Source: Allomyces macrogynus ATCC 38327
Lineage: Eukaryota; Blastocladiomycota; Blastocladiomycetes; Blastocladiales; Blastocladiaceae
DNA length: 11,887 bases
Reading direction: 5' to 3'
Assembly (NCBI GenBank): GCA_000151295.1
Contig: GG745334.1
Location: forward strand, 204,051-215,937
Shown here: positions 1-9,100 of the stretch, piece by piece
How positions within the stretch are numbered: the first letter of the stretch is position 1
Layout of the letters: the number at the start of each line of letters is the position of its first letter
Program-made: the position numbers and the translations under genes
Notes under the pieces: generated by a model
Told to the model about the DNA's origin: nothing
Seen by the model: the letters and a program-made list of their open reading frames with translations, nothing else
The model's database searches: none

Positions 1-509
1 TGATGGTTGCCAAACCAAAGCAGGGCACTCGATGCCCTTGCGCGCCAGGCGACTGGGGCGACGCTTTCAAAGACTCGAGGAACAGGCAGGTGAGCGTCGC
101 ACAGGTGAGCGCGCGCGGCGGCCTCGCCTTCGGGCAAATGAACAGTTGTCGCCAACTGAGCCGAGTGATGCGTTCGCGTTGGCCTGTCCAAGATCTCGAG
201 CCCGTCGATTATGGCGTGGTCGCGTCGCTCGACTTGCTGTTGGTGCTGGTCCCGCTGGCGTGGAGCAAGACGGCGTTGGCTGCAATGGTAATGGTGCTGG
301 GCGTCGAGGTCGTTGGTGCGCAAGAGCCCGCAACGCCGGCGCCGCGGTCCATACACAATCGAGTCGGGCGGCACGGGCACAGCTTGCGGCAAGTCGCAGT
401 CGCCGCGAGTGAGTGTGGGGCGTGTGGGGTCGGTGGTGGTGCAGCAGTCCAGCCGCGCTCGTGCTTCGCGACGGCGTGGGTTGTCGTCGGGATGGGCCGC
501 CCACCCTGT
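1..509. other. Left edge without a supported gene; one edge-open minus frame
   Basis: On the minus strand one frame stays open from 509 to the left edge (about 169 codons) after a TGA at 512-510. It contains no ATG, so it could only be an internal exon or the tail of the retroelement relic. Its first half is rich in G/C third positions, but the middle is dominated by Q, H and R, as often happens in a shadow frame. The plus strand holds a rival open frame from position 3 to 515. I see no domain in either and do not call a gene. Confidence 0.4.
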
Positions 510-2330
510 TCATGAACTCCGCAAAATGGCGCGTTTCGAGCCTTTCGACCTTGGGCAAACGAACAGCGCCACGATCACCCTGTTGCACCGTCGCACGATA
601 AGTCAATGACAAAAATACGCAATATTGCAACCATTTCAAAAGCAGATGCACCACCGGACCGAGCTTCCTACGAGCATCACTGCGAATCTCGAACCAAGGC
701 AGCAGTGGGGCCAACTTGACATTGCACGATTTTCTTGATACCTATTACGCGACGCGACGTGGAGCCGTTGCCGGCACCGTGCTGTGAGCCGCCCCCCTCT
801 CCTCGTCACTGGTCTCACGCAAGCATCATGGGCATGTGCGACATGGTTGCTCCTCTCATCCCAAATGCGGCTGCTCCTTTTCGAGGAGAGATATGTCACC
901 ATAGCGGGCCATGGCGCGGCGTCAGAATGCATTGGTAATTCGTATCGCTTCATCTCGGTTCTCAACCAAATGTAAACCCCTCAGGCGGCGCGCGGCGATC
1001 TGGACATTCAACAAACTCACGGCCTGTTCGATGTTGATCCATGATTGATCTATGACGGTGCGGCTCCCTCGAGCGCGACATGACGCCCGTATTCGAAACG
1101 TTTTTGGCCAAGATGAGCTCGCGGAATTGGATTCGTCAGCTTCCGCTCGACATGCATTCGGCTCGTTCGATCAAGTTGGGCGTGGTGGTCGTCGTGGTCG
1201 CAGCGAGAGTGCTCTCGATGAGTGTCAGAATGGTCGAGGGCGGTGGTTGCGCACAAGCTGGCACAGTACTGCAGGCCGGCCGTGGTCGGCTCGAGGTCGA
1301 TGGAGTGTGGAGGCCCCGGCCATCCACAAAGTGCGAGTGGAGCTGCTTGCGCATCCGCCCGTTCATCACTGCACGGATCGACGGTTGCGACTGTCGTGCA
1401 CTTGTTCGCGGCAGGGCGGGAAAAATCGTGGATCCGGGCGTGCGCATGTGCCGATGGCTGCAGCATGCGCAAATGCATGCTGAGCAACCTACTCATTTCG
1501 GCCGCAACGTGGTCGGATTGATCGCTTCCTGATGAACGCTGTTGTACGCGTGAACGTGGTGCACCTCCGCATGTCCTTGACTCAAATGATAAGCTCTGCA
1601 CCGAGAGCGCGTAGAAATCACGTCCTCCACATTCAACCGCGTGCACGGGCCCGGCCGGAGTGGGCAGGAGCACGCGCCGTCACGCTGCCAGCACATGAAG
1701 GTCTGCTGCACTGACGAGCCGCGGTACACACGGCCCGCGTTTTGGCCTGGACCTGGACACTGGGGTCGCGGGCGTAACCTCAAGCGCGGCGATGCCGGCC
1801 GGATAGTCGGCCAAAGCGGACTGAATGGAGGAGAATTAGTCGCGTGGCCCGAAGCATCCGTGTGATGGCTGGCGACCAGCGGGTTTACCAGCCCATCGCG
1901 ATTGTTCACGCTTGACTTTGAGCGCCTCCACGAAGGATTCATACGTTATGCTTGAACGACGCTGGCAGAACGTGCGGTAATCGCCGTTGATCAAGCCTGG
2001 CCGACTATCTCGACCGCTACGTTGTCGGCCCCACTCAAGGGAAGGAAGTGGCGTGTTTGTACGTACACACGGGTTGTTCTCTCGAAATACGTGGTTCAAC
2101 CGCTTCGCCCCTCGTTCTTGATCACTTTCCCTGTGCTGGACCGGCGCACGCCCGCGCCCCCCTCCACGCACGTTCGGGCGCCCTCATGCTGCTCCATGGA
2201 AGCCGCCTCGATCCAATCTCGCTCGACTCAACCAGTTGGTGTGGGCGCGTGCGCGCACTTGCTGGAGGACGATTCAACCGACTTGTTCGGCATGGCCATC
2301 GATGAACGCCGGCTTGCACGCGTTGCGTTC
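510..2330 (-). mobile_element. Decayed Ty3/gypsy-type LTR retrotransposon pol relic
   Basis: No long intact frame exists here, but short minus-strand pieces in different frames resemble successive Ty3/gypsy Pol landmarks in the correct order. Near 2310-2300 is FIDG, a possible degenerate YxDD box of reverse transcriptase. At 1997-1913 is GLINGDYRTFC followed by SSIT and EALK, like the conserved end of RT (LGL-NYYR-F). At 1893-1847 is LVNPLVASHHTDASGHAT, like the start of RNase H. At 1307-1260 is HSIDLEPTTAGL, and in another frame at 1240-1161 ILTLIEST and TTTTTTPNLIERA; together these resemble the integrase core start. At 669-643 is RKLGP, like the integrase C-terminal GPY/F domain, with GAVRL after it. 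Distances (about 310 bp RT box to NYYR-like, about 1.2 kb RNase H to RKLGP) are near those of intact elements. Stops (for example a TGA near 1136) and frame changes break it. The RT N-terminal part is missing, and I saw no LTR, primer-binding site or target duplication. The identification rests on remembered family patterns, not a search. Confidence 0.55.
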
Positions 2331-2435
2331 CGCGCAGGCAGGCCCCAGGTACAAAAGGACGATGCTCCCTCGCACTTTCAGTCGGTTCTCCAAGTTGAAG
2401 GTTGACCTCCATCTGCACCAGCACCGTCAACCATC

Positions 2436-3635
2436 ATGCCCATCTCCACGGCCGGCCCCTCGGCCTTCGTCTCGCACAACACGGCCGCGGCCTTCATGGC
2501 TGCTGGCCTCGCCGTCCCCACCCCGCACCATCGCCGCTCGGCGACCGTACCGACGTCCCGTCAAGCCTCCACGACCGGAAGTCGATCGGCGCCATCGGCA
2601 GGTAACGCCAACTCAGCGTCGTCGTTATCTGCTACCGCCGGCTCGCCCACCCCGCGCGCGCATCTCTTCAACATCAAGCTGGGCAAACTGCACGGCTCCG
2701 AGTCAACGTCGGCGTTCCGGCACTTTGTCGCGGCCGCTTCGCCCGCTGCCGTGGCTCTTGATCTCGCGATTGCCGAGGGCAGCTGCGACCCAAATCATGA
2801 TCACGGCCTGGCCCCGCCCGTCACGGTGCTCAAGACGTCGTTCCGGTCCGCATCGCTCAGGCACCAAGACGTGGACCCGTGGGTCGGTGTTCCAAACCGC
2901 GCTGCCGTCGTCGTGATCCCCGATTCGGCCGTGCGAGCAGCGACCCGGGAAGCGAGCAACAGCAGCAGCAGCGCCAACAGCTTCAGTCCAAGGTCGCTGC
3001 TGAGCGCATCGCTTCTGATCGACCCAGAATTCCCGCTCGAGTGCCTGGCCACGCCGCCGCCGCGATACGATGCGCGGCACAGGGACGTCGACGTCTCGGA
3101 CCTGTCGGACTCGGACCAGACGAGCCTGTGTGAGGCAACGGTCGCGATGCACCTGACATCGCCGCCCAAGTACCACGCACGCACACCATCGGGCCCCTTG
3201 CCCAAGACGCCGCGCAGCAGCAGCAGCAGCGACCGCCCAGTCTCGACCGACCCGTTTGCGCTCGGGATCGTGCGGCTCACGACGCTGCACATTGACGGCC
3301 ACGCCGAAATTGAGCACCACGTGCAGTTCAGCGACGCCGATGAGACCGTGACACCGCGCACGCGGCTCGCCGAGTACCCGGGCGTCTTTGAGCGCGTCGT
3401 GCGTGCCGCGGCGCTCGCCCTGCGCAAGAAATTCTCGACGGGGCCCAGCGACCCCATGGGTCACCAGCTGCTCGTGCACGTGCGCGCCGACGACTTGCCG
3501 CGGCGGCTCGCGCTCAAGTCGCTAGGCCTGGCCATTGCCACCGAGTACGCGGACCCGCGCGGTGCAGCGGACGTGACGTGGTTTGTCTATGCGATCGACC
3601 TCGAAACGTTTTTTGACGAGCAACAACGTGTTTGA
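2436..3635 (+). CDS. Hypothetical protein, single exon, Ser/Pro-rich N-terminus
   Basis: This uninterrupted frame encodes 399 residues, and I do not recognise the family. The ATG at 2436 has A at -3 and is the first after an in-frame TGA at 2403-2405, so the start is well bounded. Residues 1 to about 265 are rich in Ser, Ala, Thr and Pro, with short Ser runs (near 175-185 and 257-265) encoded by AGC/CAG repeats, and look mostly disordered. Islands such as FNIKLGKLHG (near residue 78) and LLIDPEFPLECLATPPPRYD may be binding segments. Residues about 275-399 look folded: alternating hydrophobic strands (GIVRLTTLHI, HQLLVHVRADDLP) and helices, ending in TWFVYAIDLETFFDEQQRV. There is no signal peptide, membrane segment or known catalytic motif. 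Long open frames also occur on the opposite strand (2703-3479, 2801-3457), but they read as Arg- and Val-rich shadow sequence. The stop is followed at once by a T-rich spacer, as expected of a real 3' end. Confidence 0.7.
   Translation: MPISTAGPSAFVSHNTAAAFMAAGLAVPTPHHRRSATVPTSRQASTTGSRSAPSAGNANSASSLSATAGSPTPRAHLFNIKLGKLHGSESTSAFRHFVAAASPAAVALDLAIAEGSCDPNHDHGLAPPVTVLKTSFRSASLRHQDVDPWVGVPNRAAVVVIPDSAVRAATREASNSSSSANSFSPRSLLSASLLIDPEFPLECLATPPPRYDARHRDVDVSDLSDSDQTSLCEATVAMHLTSPPKYHARTPSGPLPKTPRSSSSSDRPVSTDPFALGIVRLTTLHIDGHAEIEHHVQFSDADETVTPRTRLAEYPGVFERVVRAAALALRKKFSTGPSDPMGHQLLVHVRADDLPRRLALKSLGLAIATEYADPRGAADVTWFVYAIDLETFFDEQQRV
3214..3230 (+). repeat. GCA/AGC trinucleotide run
   Basis: Five GCA units plus GC lie inside the hypothetical gene and encode a run of serines near residue 260. 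A shorter AGC run (four units) sits at 2961-2972 in the same gene and also encodes serines. Such runs are prone to length variation. Confidence 0.8.
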
Positions 3636-4180
3636 AGTGTTGTTGTGTCGTTTTTGTCGTGATTGCGCGCCACCGTTTGCACGGATCGCGCGCTTGTCGA
3701 GCCGTCGTCGTGCTCGAGTCCGCCCACCATGTGTGTACATTTTGTTCCCCTTGTGTAAGTCGGCCTCTGTGTATTGTTTATGGCCTTTTATTGCTTCTTT
3801 TTCCTCTTGCTCGTCCCACGAGCGGGACTGTGAGGAAGCAAACGTGCTGGGTTGCTACACGTCTTTTTCCTTATCCTTTGTTGGAGTGTGATTTTAGTTA
3901 CCTTGGGTTCAATAATGATTTTTTTTTTCGTTGTTGCATCGTGTTCCTTTGTCGTCCAACTTGCGCGCGCGCTCCTTCTTTCCGGTTGGTTGGTGAGCGT
4001 GCCGGCTGCTGAGTGTGCTGATCACTAATGTCGTCGACACGCCAAGCAACCCGACCGCGACCAGCGCGATCCATCCCACCTGCACCTGCTACACTCAGCC
4101 CGTATCGCCTAAAATGCATTCTATCTAGTCCACCCCTTCACGCCCGCGACTGGAGTCTCCACCTTGAAGTTGCCCATCCA
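3636..4180. other. Convergent intergenic spacer, T-rich
   Basis: This spacer lies between the 3' ends of two convergent genes. Its plus strand is strikingly T-rich compared with the GC-rich flanks, including a T10 run at 3919-3928. On the minus strand, an AATAAA hexamer at 3792-3787 lies about 390 nt past the stop of the minus-strand gene and is the only canonical poly(A) signal I noticed. On the plus strand, AATAAT occurs at 3911-3916. No open frame here looks coding, and no RNA gene was recognised. Confidence 0.6.
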
Positions 4181-5749
4181 TCAGTCCTGGATCTCCTCGA
4201 GCGTGCGCCGCACCTCGGCCCACGTGTCGAGCCCCGACGTGCCGCGCACTGCCGACTCGAGGTTGCCAGGTAAGTTGCCGGCGCCGGCAATCAAAACGAG
4301 TGGGGCCAGGAACTGGACGAGCGCCATGCGGCACCTTTCCGGGATTTGGTCACCGTCGGCCGCGTCGTCGTGGGCCATGACCATGCGGCTAGAATGATGG
4401 CGGGGATGGGTGAGTGAGGGCGACGGGGGATGGGGATGGTGATGGGGAGATGGATGAAAAGGTACTGGATCCCGCCGAGAATCAGGTTGTCGAACGTGAG
4501 CGGGCGCGCGAGGTCCTTGACGAGAATGTAATCTGGCAAAAGAACCGACGCGCATCAGTTCTTGCACACGCGCGTCGCGTGAGCTGGCATCGAAATCCAC
4601 GCACCCCACTTGAACGCATCCACAAATGCGATATCCATATCGGCCAGCACGCTCAAGTGCAGCAGGACAAACAGACACACGGCCTTGGCCTCGTCGGCAT
4701 CGAGCGCACGGCCGTCGCGTAACCGGTCCCGCACACTGCCCGCGTAGAGCTGCGTCACGAGCACCGCGTCCCCTGCGCTCGATCCCCCCGTGACAACGTC
4801 GAGCACGGCGGAGAGTGTCGTGTTGAGCCCGAGTTCACATGCGGTGCGGAAAACTTCGCGCTGCCGCTCGGCCTCGGCGGCTGCGACGACGGAAATAACC
4901 ACGTCTTGGTTGGCCAAGTCTCCGTGCAGCGGGTGCGCGACGTAGAGGATCCGCCGCGTGTGGGGTGAGAGCGGACGCAGGACGGTGAAGTGGGCCGACC
5001 ACCAGGTCTGAGCGGGGAGCGTCGAGACCGGTTGGTGGGAGGTGGGGGAGGGGGAAGAGCCGGTCTTCGACGCGTCGTCGGCGCCAGACAGGTTCATGGC
5101 GTCGGCAACGGCGGCAAGAAGTGAGGATGGAGAGGTGGGGTCTGACGGAGCCGACGCATTGCCGCACAGGTTAACGTGAACCGTGTATCCACCGTTCGGA
5201 TCCAAGAGCACCGACTGCGGCGACGGCTTGGCTGCCATCAAAATCCCCGAATCGCGCAAGGAAGCGGGCGTGTCGGACGAATCGACGACTAATCAAGGAC
5301 GAATGTCACGTCAGATTTTGATGCTCGAACGCAAGCGCGGAAAAACGACCGACTGTACCAAACGCTGCACAAGCCTGCATGGTTGCGAGCGCCGGCGTCG
5401 ACGGGTCCTGGCCCTGAATCTCAACCGCATTGCTCGACGCCGGCGCAATCACCAAGTGGTTGCCCTTCTTGTCGCGCGCAGGCTTGACGTCGACCTCGAT
5501 CTGCAGCCGGCGCGTGAAATCGCGGTGCTCGCTGAACGACCCCATCATCACCTCGGCGAGAGCCAGTGGCAGGACAAAAATGATGGTGAGCGGCACCATG
5601 AGCACGCCGTTCAGTACCATCTTGACAGTTGCGATTCGGTCGGCACCGGGCCCAGCGCGTGCCGTGGGTGGTGGTGATGGACTGAAGCCAAACGTCGGCG
5701 GCGAGCGGTCGTTGCAGCGGTCTGGTGAACCTGGCCAGGTGCCCGACAT
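4181..5749 (-). CDS. Type II membrane protein with divergent kinase-like domain (four exons)
   Basis: I join exons 5749-5359, 5288-4605, 4532-4466 and 4388-4181, giving 1350 nt and 449 residues with no internal stop. The ATG at 5749 sits in CCACCATGT, a good eukaryotic start context. Residues 1-44 are Pro/Ser-rich and end in a basic patch (R38, K43). Residues 45-65 form one hydrophobic helix (LTIIFVLPLALA). Positive charges before the helix predict a lumenal C-terminus, consistent with N-glycosylation sequons at N174, N196 and N286. Residues about 230-449 recall a protein kinase: DVVISVV (259-265) sits where VAIK would be, REVF where helix C would be, VLVTQLYAGSVRD the hinge, LDADEAKAVC helix E. 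FVDAFKWDYILVKD (352-365) resembles the catalytic loop and LTFDN (370-374) the DFG region, in a style reminiscent of VLK/FAM69/POMK secretory kinases. The lysine is replaced by S263 and the HRD and DFG motifs are altered, so it may be a pseudokinase. The gene model is fairly sure; the fold is an inference from pattern. Confidence 0.75.
4389..4465 (-). other. Intron 3 of the kinase-like gene (77 nt)
   Basis: The intron begins GTACCT and ends ATTCTAG, splitting a histidine codon (residue 381) after its second base. Its transcribed strand sense is strongly C-rich, giving a long pyrimidine tract and the G-quadruplex-like pattern on the other strand. Confidence 0.7.
4402..4447 (+). other. G-quadruplex-type motif inside an intron
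   Basis: G runs of 4, 3, 3, 5, 4 and 4 bases lie at 4402, 4408, 4418, 4425, 4432 and 4444. The first five are separated by loops of 2, 7, 4 and 2 bases, which fits the G3+N1-7 rule. They lie on the plus strand, which is the template strand of the gene here, so the pre-mRNA is C-rich. Confidence 0.65.
4533..4604 (-). other. Intron 2 of the kinase-like gene (72 nt)
   Basis: The intron begins GTGCGT and ends in a T-rich tract plus GCCAG, with a CTGAT branch-like word. It interrupts codon 359 after its first base, inside the putative catalytic loop. Later GT sites (GTGTGC, GTGCAA) give the wrong phase for the next exon. Confidence 0.75.
5289..5358 (-). other. Intron 1 of the kinase-like gene (70 nt)
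   Basis: The intron begins GTACAG and ends TTGATTAG, with a branch-like CTGAC about 25 nt upstream of the acceptor. It splits a valine codon after its first base. Without removal the frame stops at a TGA inside the intron. Confidence 0.75.
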
Positions 5750-6137
5750 GGTGGAGAGAGCAGGAATTCGCGAGGGGAGGCGCGTCGGCCGAATGCTGCG
5801 CCGTCTATGAAGTTGCGAGCGCGAAAAGCGTGCGGGATAGGCAGGGCGGCAGCGTGCGCGTGGCCGGCGCTCAGCAAACTTGCTCCGATCGAGAATACAG
5901 AGAATGCGGGCAGTTGCGAGCGGAGAGAGGCGCTTGCTGGGCGGTAACGTCGTTGTCGTCGACAGGTAGGTTGGTGCCGTGATTGTGGGCCAAAAACGAC
6001 CAAAATGTGCTTGTCAACGGGTCATTCGGGGTCACCGGATAGAGTGGCAATGTCCCGCACCTGTCTCCGCTTCCACCGATTCCACACCGCGATCAGCGCC
6101 GTGGCGACGGCAAAGCAGAGCACGAACAGTACCAACA
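5750..6137. promoter_or_regulatory. Divergent intergenic promoter region
   Basis: The two start codons at 5749 (-) and 6138 (+) face away from each other across 388 bp, so both promoters must lie here or overlap the first exons. I see no TATA box. An 11-bp word, AGTTGCGAGCG, occurs twice in direct orientation (5811-5821 and 5912-5922). ATGs at 6005 and 6050 precede the plus-strand start in another frame. The transcript therefore probably starts downstream of 6050, or the upstream ATGs are skipped. Confidence 0.5.
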
Positions 6138-9100
6138 ATGGCCGAGGAACTGACCAAGGCGCTCAAATCGAGCGCTGTGCCGGCCGCCGAGAAACTGGCC
6201 CTGGCCCAGCACGCGTTCCGAGACGCGACCGTTCGCATCCCGCACAAGGCCGACGTGCTCGCCGACTGGAACATCAACGCCATCTTGAAATCGCGCACAT
6301 GGGAGCAGCAAGTGTATGTTCCGCGAAAATCCTGGGCACTCACTTCAATAAGCTTTCAGTTCTGACGCGAGCTCGACAACTTGCCAGATTGGGCGAGACG
6401 CCGCTGCTTGCGCCCGTCTATTGGACGCTCCTGAGCGACATTCTCGCGTCGCCCAGCTTTGCCGCGTCTAACTTGTCCACCATCAAGGCGCCGCTCTTCC
6501 AAGTCTTTCCCGCGTTCATCGCGTCATGCTCGACGATCAACAGCCCCGACGCTGACACGATGCGCGCACTAGCTGACGCTGTGGTGGTCGCGTACCGTCG
6601 TGTCGCAACTTCCTTGGAAAAGTCGCCCAAGGTGTCGCTCGAGGCATGGGCCGGTCTCATCCGCAACGCCGTCAAGGCCTCCGCCGTCGCGCCCGTTCTG
6701 GCGACCCTTGCTGAGGCATTTCTCGATTCGCTTGCTCACGTCCTGGAGCTGAGCGCGCAGCCCAAAAAGAATGTTGGTGTCGTGTGCTCGTTGCTCTCTG
6801 AACTCGCGTTTGCGTCCCACCATGGCATGGACGTGTCGGTCAAGGCCATTTTGACGGCTGGGCTCTTTTCCATGGAGCTCGTCCAAGAGGTGGCCACGTC
6901 GTGCGCGCAGTATGCGGATTACATTGCGCCCGTGGCAGCGCAGCCCACCAACAAGCGCGCGCGGCCGTCGACCATGGCGAGTAAGGCCCCGGTGATTGTG
7001 TCGCCGGAACTTGCCAAGGCGATTCGTGCGCTGAACGCCGACGGTATGTTTCCAGCTGCTCTCCTCCTCGCGCAATGATGATTTGCCTTGACTCTAAGCT
7101 GTCCACCCGATAGATTTCGCGACGCTGACCCCGATCGTCTTTGCGCTCGCGGTCACCAAGCTGACCGAGACTAACGCGGCCATCAGCACGCTGCATCTCT
7201 TTGCCGCCTACATGGCATTTGTCGAGCTGATACCATCCGAGCACCCGAACCGATACATTCTCCAGAGTCAATTCCTCGCCGTTCTGATTGACCAGGGCAA
7301 GCTGCGCATGACCGACGACCGTGACGACTGGATGGCAACGACGTTGGCGCAGTCGCTCCTGATCAACGACGGCGCGGCCGTCAAGCGGCACGACCACTTG
7401 GCCGTCGCTGCCGTGGAACGTTTTGTCATGTGTGGCCGCCTCGGGATCAAGGTCGTCGACATGGGGCTCCCGCCGATTGTTCAAATCGTTGCGCATCTCG
7501 CTGAGCAGCGCCACGACCGCACGGCCGCTCTTGTCGCCGACTTGATCGACTTGTACGCGCAGTCGCGCGCCCTGAACGTGCTCGTGGAGGCCCTGGCCCA
7601 AGTCGGCAATCTCGTCACGAATCGCGCCGCTTTACTCGCCGACTCAGCCGTGCTCGACCAGTTTGCCGAGGCCATGGCCGACTTGCCGACCGCGTCCTGG
7701 TTCACGATTTTCGACGCCTTGTTCGGCGTCCAGCAGGCTATGACCGACGCGACGGCGGCGCTCGTCATTGCCGCGTACTTGCACGTCCTGCTTGATGCGA
7801 TCCCGCTGTCGCCCGCATTCCAAGACCAGCGGCAGCGTCTGGCCCAGACCGTGCTACAGCACGTCCAGGACCAGTTTGGGCCCGCTGCGATCCATTTGCA
7901 CTTGCAAGCCGTTGATACGCTCGTCGAGTACCGTGAGCTCCTGCTCGCTGATGAAACGATGCTCACGGCATTGGCTCGCCGCGCCGTCGGCGAGGCACCG
8001 TGGATTGGCGCTGCGGTCGTCTTGCAAACGACTGATCTGATTGGCTCGGCGGCCTCCATGGCGCCGCTCATCGAGGCGGCCGTCGGCGCCTTCTCGGTCG
8101 AAGACCTGCCCACGGCTGAGTCGTGGTCGGGTGTCTTGTGGGAGGTAGCCGGGTCGCAGAACATGGTGTATTGGTGGATGACCCTCGTCCAGTTTTTCGA
8201 CCAGCTCAGGTACGTGAACTTCTCGACTATTGCTGTCGAGAATGTGCTCTAACCTCACTCTCGTTTCACCACCCAGCCATTCCGCGAGCACGTCGCAGCA
8301 GCAAGCAATTGCACAGCTTTTTGTCGCCACGCTCGACTCGACCAGTGTCGGCGCCTCGGCCTTCTCCATGGCATCCGTTTCCACCGAGGTGCTCTACTCG
8401 GCAATGTTCTACGAGATGTCCTGGCTCCGCCCGTACGTGGTCGAGTACTTCAAGACGGGCATGACGCCGCCCAAGCTTGAGCTCTTGGTCCAGTTCCCGG
8501 GCCAGTACTTTGCCAAGTCGGACAGGGACACGATTGCTGCTCAAGTGGTGGGCCTGTCGATGCACGACGAGACTGTTCGCACCAACATCAAGCAGGTCCT
8601 CATTTCGCTTGAAGCGACGCTGGTGCGTCCTTTCCTTTCCACGGCGTGTCGTTGTTCTGGCCCGTTCACGACTGACATTTTCTTGAATGTGTCATCCACA
8701 GACCGAGCCGTTGAACCTTCTCAAGACGTTTGTCGGCTCTGAGCAGGAGCAGTCTGCGACAGAAGTCATCTTGGCCTACCAGCTCGCGCAAAAGAGTTTG
8801 GTCGCGCACGATATTGACGTGCGTCGCCAAGCCGCCCTGCGCCTGCTTCGCGACCCGATTTTATCGTCCGACCCGCTCTTTGCGCACCGGCTTCTCGCCG
8901 ACTGGCTCTCGTCCAAGAGCGCAATGGCGCTCCGCGACGATCTCGCACCCGCCATCTTTGCCACCAACGTGACGGACCCTCTCGTCCAGCAAGCTCGACC
9001 GCTTCTGTCGGCGGCCGTGTCGACTTCCGACGCAACGACTGTAGCGCCCGAGTCGTTCCTCGGCTTTTTGTCGGCAGTCCTCAACTCGGGCGACGAGCTC

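Noticed and set aside
684..695. Minus-strand GGTTCGAGATTC resembling a tRNA T-loop / B box
   Set aside because: There is no A box or foldable cloverleaf upstream on the minus strand, and it falls in the integrase-end resemblance.
1493..1637. VEDVIS motif on the minus strand as a possible RT YxDD box
   Set aside because: It lies downstream of the RNase H-like TDASG, which is the wrong order. The FIDG site near 2305 is better placed, though weak itself.
2703..3479. Long minus-strand open frames (258 and 218 codons) opposite the hypothetical gene
   Set aside because: They are rich in Arg and Val with no domain-like pattern. The plus-strand frame has a bounded start, plausible composition and a T-rich 3' flank.
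4270..4275. Perfect plus-strand donor GTAAGT after CCAG
   Set aside because: It lies inside the last exon of the minus-strand gene. No plausible plus-strand exon surrounds it.
6840..7601. Minus-strand 253-codon frame across URB2 exons 2-3
   Set aside because: It runs across a well-supported intron and exons of URB2. It is His/Arg/Gln-rich shadow sequence caused by strong G/C third positions.
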